Part shown: piece by piece, positions 51,596-60,742 of the stretch
Position numbering within the stretch: the stretch's first letter is position 1
Layout: the number at the start of each line of letters is the position of its first letter
DNA from: Lancefieldella parvula_C
Lineage (GTDB): Bacteria > Actinomycetota > Coriobacteriia > Coriobacteriales > Atopobiaceae
Assembly (NCBI RefSeq): GCF_000758945.1
Contig: NZ_JRND01000021.1
Span: forward strand, 1-64,000
Length of the DNA: 64,000 nt
Reading direction: 5' to 3'
Notes under the pieces: model-generated
The model's input: the letters and a program-made list of their open reading frames with translations, nothing else
The model's database searches: none
Told to the model about the DNA's origin: nothing
Made by a program: the position numbers and the translations under genes

Positions 51596-54079
51596 ATGCT
51601 TGCTATAAAAAATGAAACAAACGTAGTGCTTGCGGTTGATACGTCTACAGACATGCTGGCGTGTACGGTCGCGCGTCTGACCAGGCGTGATGCCGCTGCG
51701 GCGGACAGCGTAGCGGCCGCGGACGGCGGGTTTGACGTTGAGGTGCTAGCGTCAACGGATCACCTGTGCCGTCGCCAGGCAAACGTGGAGCTTGTGGGCT
51801 CGGTCCAGGAGGTGCTTAAGGCTGCTGGTCTGACCATGACCGACGTTGACGCTGTTATCGCAGGTCGAGGACCTGGATCGTTCACGGGAGTACGCATTGG
51901 CGTGGCTACCGCAAAAGGCATTGCGTGCGGCTCTGGCCTGCCACTTTACGGCGCAAGCGCACTTGATGCCATGGCGTTCAGCGCGTGGAAGGCGGGCGTG
52001 CGCGGCACCGTTGGTGTTGTTGCAGACGCCATGCGCGGCGAGGTCTATCCGGGCATCTACCTGCTGGATGACGCTGGAGCACATAGAACTTTCCCGGTGG
52101 AGACCGTCCTCAAGGCAGACGCTTGTGTGGAGGAGTGGTCGAGCAGGACTGATAAGGACCAGATCACGCTTACGGGCAATGGTTTAGTGAAGTACCGTGA
52201 GCGTTTTGAGCGCGCGGGTTTCTCGACATATACCGATGAAGCAACGTGGTTTCCAACAGGAGAAGGCCTGGTACGCGCGGTATGTATGCCCGAGTATCAG
52301 CAGGCGGGTGCGGGCGATCCGGCGTTGGTGCTGCCCATTTACACGCGACTTTCGGACGCGGAGGAGTCGGAGCGCAAGCGTTTGGGTCTCAAGGAGCCGG
52401 CAACGGTGACTTTGACCGGCGTGGATGATGCGCTGGCTGATATTCACCTGCAGCTTCGTCCGATGACGATGAACGATCTGGATCAGGTGGCGGAGCTTGA
52501 GGCGGCAACATATGCCGACGCTGCGCATTCGGCCTGGTCAAAGCAGGTGTTCTATGACGAACTCTCGGGCGTTGGGCGCAGCTGGTGGCTGGCTCACGAC
52601 CGCGGAACGGTTATTGGCTTTGCGGGTGGTCGCCTGGCAGGAGCTCAGTTTGAGGTGGAAGAAGTGGTGGTAGCGCCCGAGCGTCGTCGCCAAGGAATTG
52701 CATCCAAGCTGGTAGAACGCGTGGCATACGATGCCCAGATGCTGGGCGCATCTACAATCACTCTTGAGGTGGAGGAAGATAACGCTCCAGCTCAGGGCGC
52801 CTATAACAAGCTGGGATTTGTTGAGGTTGGTCGTCGCCCGGGATATTACGGTCCAGATTGTGCGGCGCTTTTGATGACGGCACAGCTGCCTCTAGCAGTT
52901 GGTGTTGGCTTTGAGGCCAGAAATCCCGAGCCCCATGCGTCAGTGCGTCCGTGGCCTATTGTTGCAGGTGAGCGTTCTGAAGAGACGCTTGCAGCACTGC
53001 GCAAGGCGGGGGATTTGATTCTTAGTCTTGAGTCCTCGTGCGACGAAACTGCCATGTGCATCATGGATTCGCATGGCGTGGTCTGCGCAAACGTTGTCGC
53101 AACGCAAATTGACTTCCACGCTCGCTTTGGCGGCGTCGTGCCCGAGATTGCTTCTCGCAAGCACACCGAGGCTATTGTGGGTCTTTTCGAGGAGACCTTG
53201 GCCCGCGCGGGCGCGCACTTTGGTTGCGACACGCTGGTGCCGTCTGACCTGGCCGCCGTTGGTGTTACTGCAGGTCCAGGCCTTGTCGGCGCGCTTGTTG
53301 TAGGCGTGGCGTTTGCCAAGGGCTTCTGCGTGGCCACTGACCTGCCGCTTATTCCCGTTCATCACCTGGAAGGCCACTTGCTGGCCAACCTGTTTGAGAC
53401 GCCTGACCTGGAGCCACCATTTGTGGCCAGCCTGGTCTCGGGCGGCAATACTATGCTGGTACACGTGCGCGCCTGGGGAGATTACGTGGTCCTGGGCTCC
53501 ACTATTGATGACGCTGTGGGTGAGGCATTTGATAAGGTTGCCAAGGCGCTTGGCCTCGGCTATCCAGGTGGCCCTGTGATCAGCAAACTTGCAGCTCAGG
53601 GCAATCCTAAGGCCATCCGCTTCCCGCGCGCGATGATGCACAGCGGCGACTATTCCTTTAGTCTTTCCGGCCTAAAGACAGCCGTTATTACCTACATTGA
53701 GGGCGAGAATCGCGCAGGTAGAGCAATCAATCTGCCTGATTTGGCTGCCTCTTTTGAGCAGGCAGTTATTGACGTGCAGGTTGCAAAGGCTAAAACCGCT
53801 GTTGAGGAGACGGGCGTCTCCGATTTCTGCGTGGGTGGCGGCGTAGCTGCAAACCCCGCACTTAGAGCTGCATATAAGGAAACCTTTGGTCGTATGGGCG
53901 TTCGAGTAACGGTGCCTCCGATGTCGGTTTGTGGCGACAACGCCGCAATGATTGCCGTGGGCGCACTTCGTAGCTACCGTACGAAGGGTTTCTCGCCATT
54001 GACCTTGGACGCAAACCCCAACGCGCAGCTGGGATCGTGGTCGTCGGATGCGGCACCCGTTGTCCCAAGCGGCATGTAA
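51596..54079 (+). CDS. tsaD: TsaB-RimI-TsaD triple fusion (t6A synthesis plus S18 acetyltransferase)
   Basis: An 827-residue protein with three enzymes in line. TsaB-like at about 1-280 (LAVDTSTDMLACTV, GRGPGSFTGVRIG). GNAT acetyltransferase RimI-like at about 285-440 (EEVVVAPERRRQGIASKLVE for acetyl-CoA). TsaD at about 474-827 (LSLESSCDETA, the HHLEGH iron site near 589, SGGNTML, GGGVAANPALR). TsaB and TsaD together attach threonylcarbamoyl to A37 of ANN-decoding tRNAs. RimI acetylates ribosomal protein S18. In most bacteria these are three genes. ATG at 51596 follows GAGAAGAG. nadE begins 10 bases after the stop. Confidence 0.93.
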   Translation: MLAIKNETNVVLAVDTSTDMLACTVARLTRRDAAAADSVAAADGGFDVEVLASTDHLCRRQANVELVGSVQEVLKAAGLTMTDVDAVIAGRGPGSFTGVRIGVATAKGIACGSGLPLYGASALDAMAFSAWKAGVRGTVGVVADAMRGEVYPGIYLLDDAGAHRTFPVETVLKADACVEEWSSRTDKDQITLTGNGLVKYRERFERAGFSTYTDEATWFPTGEGLVRAVCMPEYQQAGAGDPALVLPIYTRLSDAEESERKRLGLKEPATVTLTGVDDALADIHLQLRPMTMNDLDQVAELEAATYADAAHSAWSKQVFYDELSGVGRSWWLAHDRGTVIGFAGGRLAGAQFEVEEVVVAPERRRQGIASKLVERVAYDAQMLGASTITLEVEEDNAPAQGAYNKLGFVEVGRRPGYYGPDCAALLMTAQLPLAVGVGFEARNPEPHASVRPWPIVAGERSEETLAALRKAGDLILSLESSCDETAMCIMDSHGVVCANVVATQIDFHARFGGVVPEIASRKHTEAIVGLFEETLARAGAHFGCDTLVPSDLAAVGVTAGPGLVGALVVGVAFAKGFCVATDLPLIPVHHLEGHLLANLFETPDLEPPFVASLVSGGNTMLVHVRAWGDYVVLGSTIDDAVGEAFDKVAKALGLGYPGGPVISKLAAQGNPKAIRFPRAMMHSGDYSFSLSGLKTAVITYIEGENRAGRAINLPDLAASFEQAVIDVQVAKAKTAVEETGVSDFCVGGGVAANPALRAAYKETFGRMGVRVTVPPMSVCGDNAAMIAVGALRSYRTKGFSPLTLDANPNAQLGSWSSDAAPVVPSGM

Positions 54080-54089
54080 GGAGGCAATT

Positions 54090-56123
54090 GTGCAAGACGG
54101 ATTCATCAAAGTTGCAAGTATCACGCCGCGCGTTCGCGTGGCCGATGTGGCGTTTAACGTGGAGAGCTGCCTGGCCGCCATTGAAGAAGCCGCAGGTAAT
54201 CGCAGCGCCAAGGTGGTCGTGCTGCCCGAGCTTTGCATCACGGGCTACACCTGCGAGGATCTGTTCTGGCAGGACGCCCTTCTGGACGCTGCCGAGCGCG
54301 GCTTGGTCTCGATTGCCGCTCGCACGGCCGACGTCGACGCGTTGCTGCTGCTAGGACTGCCTGTTCGCGTGGCTAGCAAGCTCTACAACTGCGCCGCCGT
54401 TCTCTTTAGGGGAGAGCTGTTGGGTCTGGTGCCCAAGCGTTACGTGCCCATGTACAACGAGTTTTACGAGGGCCGACACTTTGTTCCTGGTCCCAAGACC
54501 GTCACGAGCGTGGACTTTGGCCTGCTCGGCGAAGTGCCGTTTGGTACCAACCAGCTGTTTGCGTGCGACACCATTCCTGAGCTGGTCGTGGGCGCAGAGA
54601 TCTGCGAGGACCTCTGGGTGCCCATGCCGCCGTCAAATGCGCACGCCGTCGCCGGCGCCACGCTGATCTGCAACTTGTCCGCCTCGCCCGCGCTGGCTGG
54701 CAAGTCCGCGTACCGTCGTCAGCTGGTTGCGCAGCAAAGCGCGCGTCTGATCTGCGGCTACGCTTACGCGAGTGCAGGCGAGGGCGAGTCTACGACTGAT
54801 TTGGTTTTCTCGGGCCATGATCTTGTTGTCGAGAATGGCCGTGTGCTCGCCGACTCCGGCGTGTTTGGCGAGGGTATCGCCGTGTCCGAGATTGACGTGC
54901 TGTCGCTGGCGGCCGACCGCAGGCGCATGTCGACGTTTGAGGTTGCTCCGACGCCGGAGGATTACAAGCACCTGACCACGTATTTCTCGCTGGAGTTTGA
55001 CGGCGAGGGCGGCAACGAGCACGCCGCCGCAGGTCACGGGCACGACAGCGAAGGCGAGGGCGTCGAACTTGCTATCCGCACGCCGCTGACCAGGTACGTT
55101 GACCCACATCCGTTTGTGCCCGCGATGGATGACGCTCGCACAACACGCTGCGAGGAGATTCTGTCGATTCAGGCTCACGGTTTGGCTTCAAGACTGGCGC
55201 ATACCGGCTCTGACCACGCGGTTATTGGCATTTCGGGAGGACTTGACTCTACGCTGGCCCTTCTCGTCACGGTGCGAGCGTTTGACCAGCTGGGATACGA
55301 CCGCTCGGGCATTGTAGCTGTGACGATGCCGGGATTTGGCACCACGGACCGCACGTACACCAACGCTATTGAGCTGGTGCAGTCGCTTGGCGCTGACCTG
55401 CGCGAGATTTCCATTGTGGATTCCGTGCTGCAGCACTTTGCCGACATTGGCCACAACCAGGATGTTCACGACGTCGTGTACGAAAACGCCCAGGCTCGTG
55501 AACGCACGCAGATCCTGATGGACGTTGCCAACCAGGTGAGCGGCATGGTTATTGGCACGGGCGACCTATCCGAGCTGGCGCTTGGTTGGGCAACGTATAA
55601 CGGTGACCAGATGTCCATGTACGGCGTGAATGCTTCGGTACCAAAGACGCTGGTCAGGTACCTTGTCGATTACTGCGCAGACGCTTATGAGGAGCAGGGC
55701 GAGGACGAAATTGCTCACGTTTTGCGCGACGTTCTGGACACACCGGTTTCTCCTGAGCTGCTGCCATCCGCGGCAGACGGTTCCATTGAGCAGAAGACGG
55801 AGGACCTGGTTGGCCCATACGAGTTGCACGATTTCTTCTTGTTCCACGTGCTTCGTCATGGAAGTGGTCCACTCAAAGTTCTACGTCTTGCTGAATGTGC
55901 GTTTGGCACAGGCACTGACCAGGAGATTTACGACCACGAGACTATCGTGCGCTGGCTAAAGGTGTTCTACCGTCGTTTCTTCTCGCAGCAGTTCAAGCGC
56001 TCGGCGATGCCTGATGGACCAAAGGTTGGCTCGGTTTCGCTGTCTCCGCGCGGCGACCTGCGCATGCCATCCGACGCTTCTAGCTCGCTTTGGCTCTCTG
56101 AACTGGAGAGCTTGGAGGCGTAA
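54090..56123 (+). CDS. nadE: Glutamine-dependent NAD+ synthetase
   Basis: A 677-residue two-domain enzyme. The N-terminal nitrilase-like glutaminase has the Glu-Lys-Cys triad in VVLPELCITGY, PKRYVP and GAEICEDLW. The C-terminal synthetase has the P-loop ISGGLDSTLAL (near residue 383) and GTGDLSELALGWATYNGD. It amidates deamido-NAD using Gln. A His/Glu-rich insert lies near 310 (NEHAAAGHGHDSEGEG). GTG at 54090 follows AAGGAGG. Confidence 0.94.
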   Translation: MQDGFIKVASITPRVRVADVAFNVESCLAAIEEAAGNRSAKVVVLPELCITGYTCEDLFWQDALLDAAERGLVSIAARTADVDALLLLGLPVRVASKLYNCAAVLFRGELLGLVPKRYVPMYNEFYEGRHFVPGPKTVTSVDFGLLGEVPFGTNQLFACDTIPELVVGAEICEDLWVPMPPSNAHAVAGATLICNLSASPALAGKSAYRRQLVAQQSARLICGYAYASAGEGESTTDLVFSGHDLVVENGRVLADSGVFGEGIAVSEIDVLSLAADRRRMSTFEVAPTPEDYKHLTTYFSLEFDGEGGNEHAAAGHGHDSEGEGVELAIRTPLTRYVDPHPFVPAMDDARTTRCEEILSIQAHGLASRLAHTGSDHAVIGISGGLDSTLALLVTVRAFDQLGYDRSGIVAVTMPGFGTTDRTYTNAIELVQSLGADLREISIVDSVLQHFADIGHNQDVHDVVYENAQARERTQILMDVANQVSGMVIGTGDLSELALGWATYNGDQMSMYGVNASVPKTLVRYLVDYCADAYEEQGEDEIAHVLRDVLDTPVSPELLPSAADGSIEQKTEDLVGPYELHDFFLFHVLRHGSGPLKVLRLAECAFGTGTDQEIYDHETIVRWLKVFYRRFFSQQFKRSAMPDGPKVGSVSLSPRGDLRMPSDASSSLWLSELESLEA

Positions 56124-56153
56124 GCGCGGCAGATCGTAGCGCGGCAGATCGTA
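56124..56153. repeat. 15-bp duplication right after nadE stop
   Basis: GCGCGGCAGATCGTA is present twice (56124-56138, 56139-56153), beginning on the base after the stop codon. A decayed third unit follows. Confidence 0.85.
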
Positions 56154-56195
56154 GCATGCGGCGATAGCGCGGTAGCACGCATTTCTTAGGCGTTC

Positions 56196-56237
56196 AGTAC
56201 CCGGCTATTCATGTATATGAATAGCCGGGTACTTTTA
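56196..56237 (+). terminator. Terminator after nadE
   Basis: A perfect 17-bp stem (56196-56212 with 56217-56233, outer part AGTACCCGGCTATTCAT) and loop GTAT, then TTTT. Confidence 0.92.
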
Positions 56238-56300
56238 TGCAGGTTGATTTTTGCTACGGGTGGGGAAGAGATGGTTTTGGCCCAAAAATGACCCCGAAGT

Positions 56301-56479
56301 GGTAAAAAATGCGTTTAGTTGGAGTTTACAGAAATAACAGGATTCTATGCATCGAGTCTACCTGCTGTTTTGCTTTGGACAAATAATCAGAAATCTGGAT
56401 AGAATTTGCCACCTGGTAAAATGTAGATGCGATTTTTCTGAATACTCCATTTCATCCCCAACTAAACGCATTTTTTACC
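56301..56479. repeat. Inverted-repeat-bounded element, copy 3 (179 bp)
   Basis: Exact 22-base inverted ends (56301-56322, 56458-56479), the same as copy 1. It is as long as copy 2 and shares ATTCTATGCA near the left end, but much of the interior differs. It starts 68 bases after the nadE terminator stem. From 56480 to 56774 no gene, CIRCE or other operator could be found. Confidence 0.85.
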
Positions 56480-56774
56480 CAAATTGGACCCTCCCAAAGA
56501 GGCGCTCATTTTTCCTATGCAAAATCACGAATATCACTAGAAGAATATGCACGCAGCGAATATTTGCACCAAAAATTATGCTAATGGCAAGAAATTGCAG
56601 GTGAAGACCACCTGGCGCTCGCGCCTGCCGACGCAAACCGCGTCTACCAGCAGCTCAGCAGCATCGCGCGTCTGTACGCAGCCCGCACGTCGCCCGCGCT
56701 CTGCCCGCACCTACCAGACTGCGCATAACCGTTGACGGCTTATACTGCACACCTACAGAAAATCTAAGTCGGTT

Positions 56775-56804
56775 TTGTAAGATTTTCACAATATTTCGTA
56801 TAAA
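56775..56804 (+). promoter_or_regulatory. Candidate groESL promoter
   Basis: TTGTAA (56775-56780) and TATAAA (56799-56804) are 18 bases apart, about 88 bases before groES. No CIRCE (TTAGCACTC-N9-GAGTGCTAA) or HAIR element is visible near it. Confidence 0.5.
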
Positions 56805-56843
56805 TTGTTTTCCCGTGTGGAATAACTAATAGCGTTGGAAAAG

Positions 56844-56874
56844 GGCGCTTGGCGCCAATATCGGGCTTGGCCCG
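56844..56874 (+). other. Twin small hairpins in the groES leader
   Basis: GGCGC-TTG-GCGCC (56844-56856) and CGGGC-TTG-GCCCG (56862-56874) are two matching 5-bp hairpins with the same loop. They end 4 bases before the GGGAGG ribosome site (56878-56883), so they could influence groES translation, for instance as a simple thermometer. Inference. Confidence 0.35.
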
Positions 56875-56891
56875 AAAGGGAGGTTTTCATT

Positions 56892-57182
56892 ATGAATTTG
56901 AAGCCACTTGGAGATCGTGTTCTGGTAAAGCCTGCTCCAAAAGAGGAGAAGACATCCTCTGGTCTCTACATTGCATCTGCAGCTCAGGAGCTTCCTCAGC
57001 GTGGCGAGGTCCTCGCAGTTGGAACTGGCAAGCTTGATCAGAATGGCAATCGCATCGCTCTTGATGTTAAAGTCGGCGACCAGGTATTTTATGGCAAGTT
57101 CGGCGGCACCGAGGTCAAGGTAGACGGCGAGGAGCTCCTACTTCTTCGTGCTGACGACATCCTTGCAGTCCTCGAGGACTAA
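56892..57182 (+). CDS. groES: Co-chaperonin GroES
   Basis: A 96-residue lid of the chaperonin. LKPLGDRVLVKPAPKEEKTSSGLYI, VGDQVFYGKFGGTEVKVDGEE and ILAVLED are normal family sequence. ATG at 56892 follows AAAGGGAGG; an earlier in-frame start would overlap the leader hairpins. groEL follows after 121 bases of repeat-bearing spacer. Confidence 0.96.
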   Translation: MNLKPLGDRVLVKPAPKEEKTSSGLYIASAAQELPQRGEVLAVGTGKLDQNGNRIALDVKVGDQVFYGKFGGTEVKVDGEELLLLRADDILAVLED

Positions 57183-57184
57183 TC

Positions 57185-57259
57185 GCTCGTAGCTCGTTTG
57201 CTCTCAGCTCGTTTGATCGTAGCTTGTTTGCTCGCAGCTTAGTCGCTTGCATCTTTGTT
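57185..57259. repeat. 15-bp degenerate tandem repeat between groES and groEL
   Basis: Five units starting every 15 bases (57185, 57200, 57215, 57230, 57245): GCTCGTAGCTCGTTT, GCTCTCAGCTCGTTT, GATCGTAGCTTGTTT and two weaker ones. It begins 2 bases past the groES stop and ends 44 bases before groEL. No terminator is seen. Confidence 0.8.
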
Positions 57260-57303
57260 CGTCCGCTTTTTACTTGTAAGTTCAGCTATTTTGGAGGAAT
57301 ACC

Positions 57304-58941
57304 ATGGCTAAAGATATCGATTTTGGCACCGACGCTCGTGCCAAGCTTGCTAAGGGCGTAAACACCCTGGCAGATGCCGTAACCACCACTCTTGGACCTA
57401 AGGGTCGCTACGTTGCTCTGCAGCGTTCTTACGGCGCACCAACCATCACTAACGATGGCGTCTCCGTTGCTCGCGAGATTGAGCTCAAGGACCCAGTAGA
57501 GAACATGGGTGCTCAGCTGGTCAAAGAGGTTGCAACCAAGACTAACGACACCGTCGGCGACGGTACCACCACCGCAACCCTGCTTGCACAGGTCATCGTT
57601 AACGAGGGCCTCCGCAACGTTGCAGCTGGTGCAAACCCAATCGCAATTCGCCGCGGTATCGACAAGGCCGTTGAGGCTGTCGTCGCTCAGATGAGGGGCA
57701 TCGCTAAGGAAGTCTCAACTAAGCAGCAGATTGCTTCCGTTGGTACCATTTCCGCAGGTGATCCAGTCATCGGTGGCAAGATTTCCGACGCTATGGACGT
57801 TGTCGGCAAGGACGGCGTCATCACCGTTGAGGAGTCCCAGACCTTCGGCATCGACATCGACACTGTTGAGGGTATGCAGTTTGACAAGGGTTACGTTTCC
57901 CCTTACTTCGCAACCAACAACGAGACCCTCACCGCTGAGCTGGACAATCCTTACATCCTCATGACCGACAACAAGATTTCCTCCATCCAGGATATCCTGC
58001 CTATCCTTGAGGCTGTCCAGAAGCAGGGCGCACCTCTGCTCATCATGGCTGAGGACGTCGACGGCGAGGCTCTGACCACCCTCATCCTCAACAAGCTCCG
58101 CGGCGTTCTGAACGTCTGCGCAATCAAGGCTCCTGCATACGGCGACCGTCGTAAGCGCATGCTCGAGGACATCGCTATTCTCACCGGTGGCCAGGCAGTC
58201 ATCAAGGAGCTCGGCGTCAACCTCAACGAGATCAGCGCAGAGATGCTCGGCCGCGCTAAGTCCGTCAAGGTTACCAAGGAGACCACTACCATCGTTGGTG
58301 GCGCTGGCTCCAAGGAGGCGATCGACGACCGTATCACCCAGATCAAGGCTGAGATTGAGAACACCACCTCTGACTTTGACCGTGAGAAGCTCCAGGAGCG
58401 TCTTGCTAAGCTCGCCGGCGGCGTCGCAGTCATCAAGGTTGGCGCAGCTACCGAGGTTGAGCTCAAGGAGATCAAGCACCGCATCGAGGACGCACTTCAG
58501 GCAACTCGCGCAGCTGTCGAGGAGGGCATCGTCGCAGGTGGCGGCGTTTCCTTCCTGGCTGCTTCCTCTGTCCTTGATAGCGTTCAGACCTCTGACGCAG
58601 ACGAGAAGATCGGCGTTGAGATCATCCGCAAGGCACTTGAGGCTCCAGTCCGCACCATCGCTAACAACGCTGGCTTCGAGGGCAGCGTAGTTGTCGAGAA
58701 GATCAAGGCACTCCCAACCGGTCAGGGTCTTGACTCCGCTTCCGGCCAGTATGGCGACATGATTGAGATGGGCGTTCTTGACCCAGTTAAGGTCACCCGC
58801 ACCACACTCCAGAATGCAGCTTCCGTTGCATCCCTCATCCTCATCACCGAGGCAACTGTTTCCGAGATGCCAAAGGACACCACCATCGAGGAGTCCATTT
58901 CTCGCGCAGCTGCTCAGGGCGGCCAGGGCGGCATGTACTAA
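57304..58941 (+). CDS. groEL: Chaperonin GroEL
   Basis: A 545-residue ATP-driven folding chamber subunit. TLGPKGRYV, TNDGVSVAREIEL, VGDGTTTATLLAQ (ATP site) and the AAVEEGIVAGGGVSFL motif are present. It ends GGQGGMY, the usual Gly/Met-rich tail. GGAGG lies 8 bases before the ATG. Co-transcribed with groES. Confidence 0.97.
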   Translation: MAKDIDFGTDARAKLAKGVNTLADAVTTTLGPKGRYVALQRSYGAPTITNDGVSVAREIELKDPVENMGAQLVKEVATKTNDTVGDGTTTATLLAQVIVNEGLRNVAAGANPIAIRRGIDKAVEAVVAQMRGIAKEVSTKQQIASVGTISAGDPVIGGKISDAMDVVGKDGVITVEESQTFGIDIDTVEGMQFDKGYVSPYFATNNETLTAELDNPYILMTDNKISSIQDILPILEAVQKQGAPLLIMAEDVDGEALTTLILNKLRGVLNVCAIKAPAYGDRRKRMLEDIAILTGGQAVIKELGVNLNEISAEMLGRAKSVKVTKETTTIVGGAGSKEAIDDRITQIKAEIENTTSDFDREKLQERLAKLAGGVAVIKVGAATEVELKEIKHRIEDALQATRAAVEEGIVAGGGVSFLAASSVLDSVQTSDADEKIGVEIIRKALEAPVRTIANNAGFEGSVVVEKIKALPTGQGLDSASGQYGDMIEMGVLDPVKVTRTTLQNAASVASLILITEATVSEMPKDTTIEESISRAAAQGGQGGMY

Positions 58942-58962
58942 TCCGCGCCTTCGCGTCATTTC

Positions 58963-58998
58963 AATCGGGTCCAGCCTCTCGCTGGGCCCGATTTTTTC
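58963..58998 (+). terminator. Terminator after groEL
   Basis: AATCGGGTCCAGC (58963-58975) pairs with GCTGGGCCCGATT (58981-58993), one G-T wobble, then more T. Confidence 0.88.
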
Positions 58999-59015
58999 TA
59001 CCGTCGCAACAACTT

Positions 59016-59058
59016 GGCGAGAAACCCGTCTTGTCGCAGGCGAGAAACCCGTCTTGTC
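59016..59058. repeat. 23-bp-spaced direct repeat carrying the TGGCGAGAA core
   Basis: GGCGAGAAACCCGTCTTGTC at 59016-59035 and again at 59039-59058. The first is preceded by T, giving the full uptake-like motif. It lies in the 294-base groEL-ferredoxin gene spacer. Confidence 0.85.
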
Positions 59059-59235
59059 ACGACTGCAACGTTTATCCGCTCATCGTCCATTAATCGAAAT
59101 CGTATGAATGTGACGTCATTTGAGCGGAATTATTGGTCGCTACAGGTTAGAATATTTATTTGCGACTACGCTTGGTCCATGCGACCAGCTCGCATACTTG
59201 AACCATCCGCCACGCGCCAAAGGAGAGGAGGCACC

Positions 59236-60645
59236 ATGGCTCAGAACCAGAATCGTAACGAGGAGCGAGATTTTCTCGACGACCTCATTGATATCCAGGA
59301 CTCCCTCCAGGTGCTCTCTAACCCGCTCGACGCGCTGATGGGAAGCCTGTCTATTGACCCAAACACGGACAAACCGTTCGAGCCAATGGACTACAAGGAA
59401 ATCCCCTGGTCAAACGCTAATCGCTGCCTGAGGTGCGCCTCGGGAAAAGCCGAGGCATGTTCTCGCTGTCTTGACGTTTGCCCAGCTAATTGCATTGATA
59501 TCCACAACCAGTCCGTGCGCATCGACGACGAGGCGTGCCTGCAGTGCGGCCTCTGTGTTGCTGCGTGCCCAACCGAGACGTTTAATACGCGTCGCCACAC
59601 GTCCCGCATGCTATATGACCAGGTAGCTCGCGCGGCTTCCGCGTACGAGCAGTGCTACATTACCTGTACGCGTGCTCTGGCGAGAAAACCTGAGGGCAAT
59701 GAGATTTGCCTGCCTTGCGTGGGTATGCTCTCGGCCGACATTTGGTTCTCGATCCTTACGGACTTTGACAACGTAAGCGTTTACCTGCCGTTGGGTGTTT
59801 GCGACCGTTGTCGCACCACCACTGGCGAGGAGGCATATACCCAGGCAATCGCTACCGCTGAGGAGTGGACGGGTGCTACAGTTGGCCTCGAGGTCGACGG
59901 CAATAACCTCAACCACAACTTCACACGCGCCTATATTCGCTCACAGTTCATCTCCAACGCGATGAACGGTGCAGAACGCCTGGTATCTGCGTCGACGCCT
60001 ATTCTCGCAGGCGCCAAGGCAATTGCTGATCGCATTAACAATCACGCTCGCTCCCTGGATAAGCTTCAGACGCAGCTTGATGACGTGATGGGTCTTCGCA
60101 CCACCGACATGAGGCAGTCCATGCTCACGCAGGATCGTCGTCTGGTCATGGGCGCCCTCCAGCACGATCCAGACCTGGCTCCTTACGTGAAGCTCGAAGC
60201 TCCTATCTGGGATTCCAGCAAGTGTACGGTTTGCGGAGACTGTAAAAACACCTGCACAACGCATGCAATTGACATCGACGAGCGCGGTAAGTTAACCATT
60301 AAGATGCCGTTCTGCGTCAACTGCGGCGCCTGCGAAATTGTCTGCCCAGAGCCTGGTGCGCTTACGATGGTGCCGATGAACACTTCTGAGCTAGTTGTTC
60401 GTGATCGCAAGGCCGAGGAGACCGAGCGTCTTGAGGCTTTGGCTCGTCGCAAGGCTCGCTTCATTTTTGACACCGGCAAGGAGCAGCTCAAACACCTGGC
60501 GGATTCAATCACCGAGGACTCGAATGAGGAAGCCGCCGCACATCTTGCTACAGACGCTGCTGCGGGCTTCGCTGCGGATTCCACCAGTGCTTCGAGCTCG
60601 GCTACCGCCGCACAACAACCTCCAAAAGAGGATAATGTGGAGTAG
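59236..60645 (+). CDS. Multi-cluster 4Fe-4S ferredoxin-domain protein
   Basis: 469 residues. Near residues 60-110 lie CLRCASGKAEACSRCLDVCP and CLQCGLCVAACP, a ferredoxin pair with an odd insertion in the first cluster. CLPC and CDRCRTT in the middle (about 160-190) may hold a further centre. CTVCGDCKNTC and CVNCGACEIVCPEPG (about 332-375) form a second ferredoxin pair. The C-terminal 80 residues are Ala/Glu/Ser-rich and disordered. It is likely a cytosolic electron-transfer subunit, partner unknown; no dehydrogenase lies beside it. ATG at 59236 follows GGAGAGGAGG. Confidence 0.8.
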   Translation: MAQNQNRNEERDFLDDLIDIQDSLQVLSNPLDALMGSLSIDPNTDKPFEPMDYKEIPWSNANRCLRCASGKAEACSRCLDVCPANCIDIHNQSVRIDDEACLQCGLCVAACPTETFNTRRHTSRMLYDQVARAASAYEQCYITCTRALARKPEGNEICLPCVGMLSADIWFSILTDFDNVSVYLPLGVCDRCRTTTGEEAYTQAIATAEEWTGATVGLEVDGNNLNHNFTRAYIRSQFISNAMNGAERLVSASTPILAGAKAIADRINNHARSLDKLQTQLDDVMGLRTTDMRQSMLTQDRRLVMGALQHDPDLAPYVKLEAPIWDSSKCTVCGDCKNTCTTHAIDIDERGKLTIKMPFCVNCGACEIVCPEPGALTMVPMNTSELVVRDRKAEETERLEALARRKARFIFDTGKEQLKHLADSITEDSNEEAAAHLATDAAAGFAADSTSASSSATAAQQPPKEDNVE

Positions 60646-60742
60646 CAAGTAGCGCGTACACAGCACAACGCTTCTAGCTGCTCGTTCTTCTCGCCAGAAA
60701 CGCAAGTAACCGTAACCGTCCACCGACAACAAGAGGACTCAC

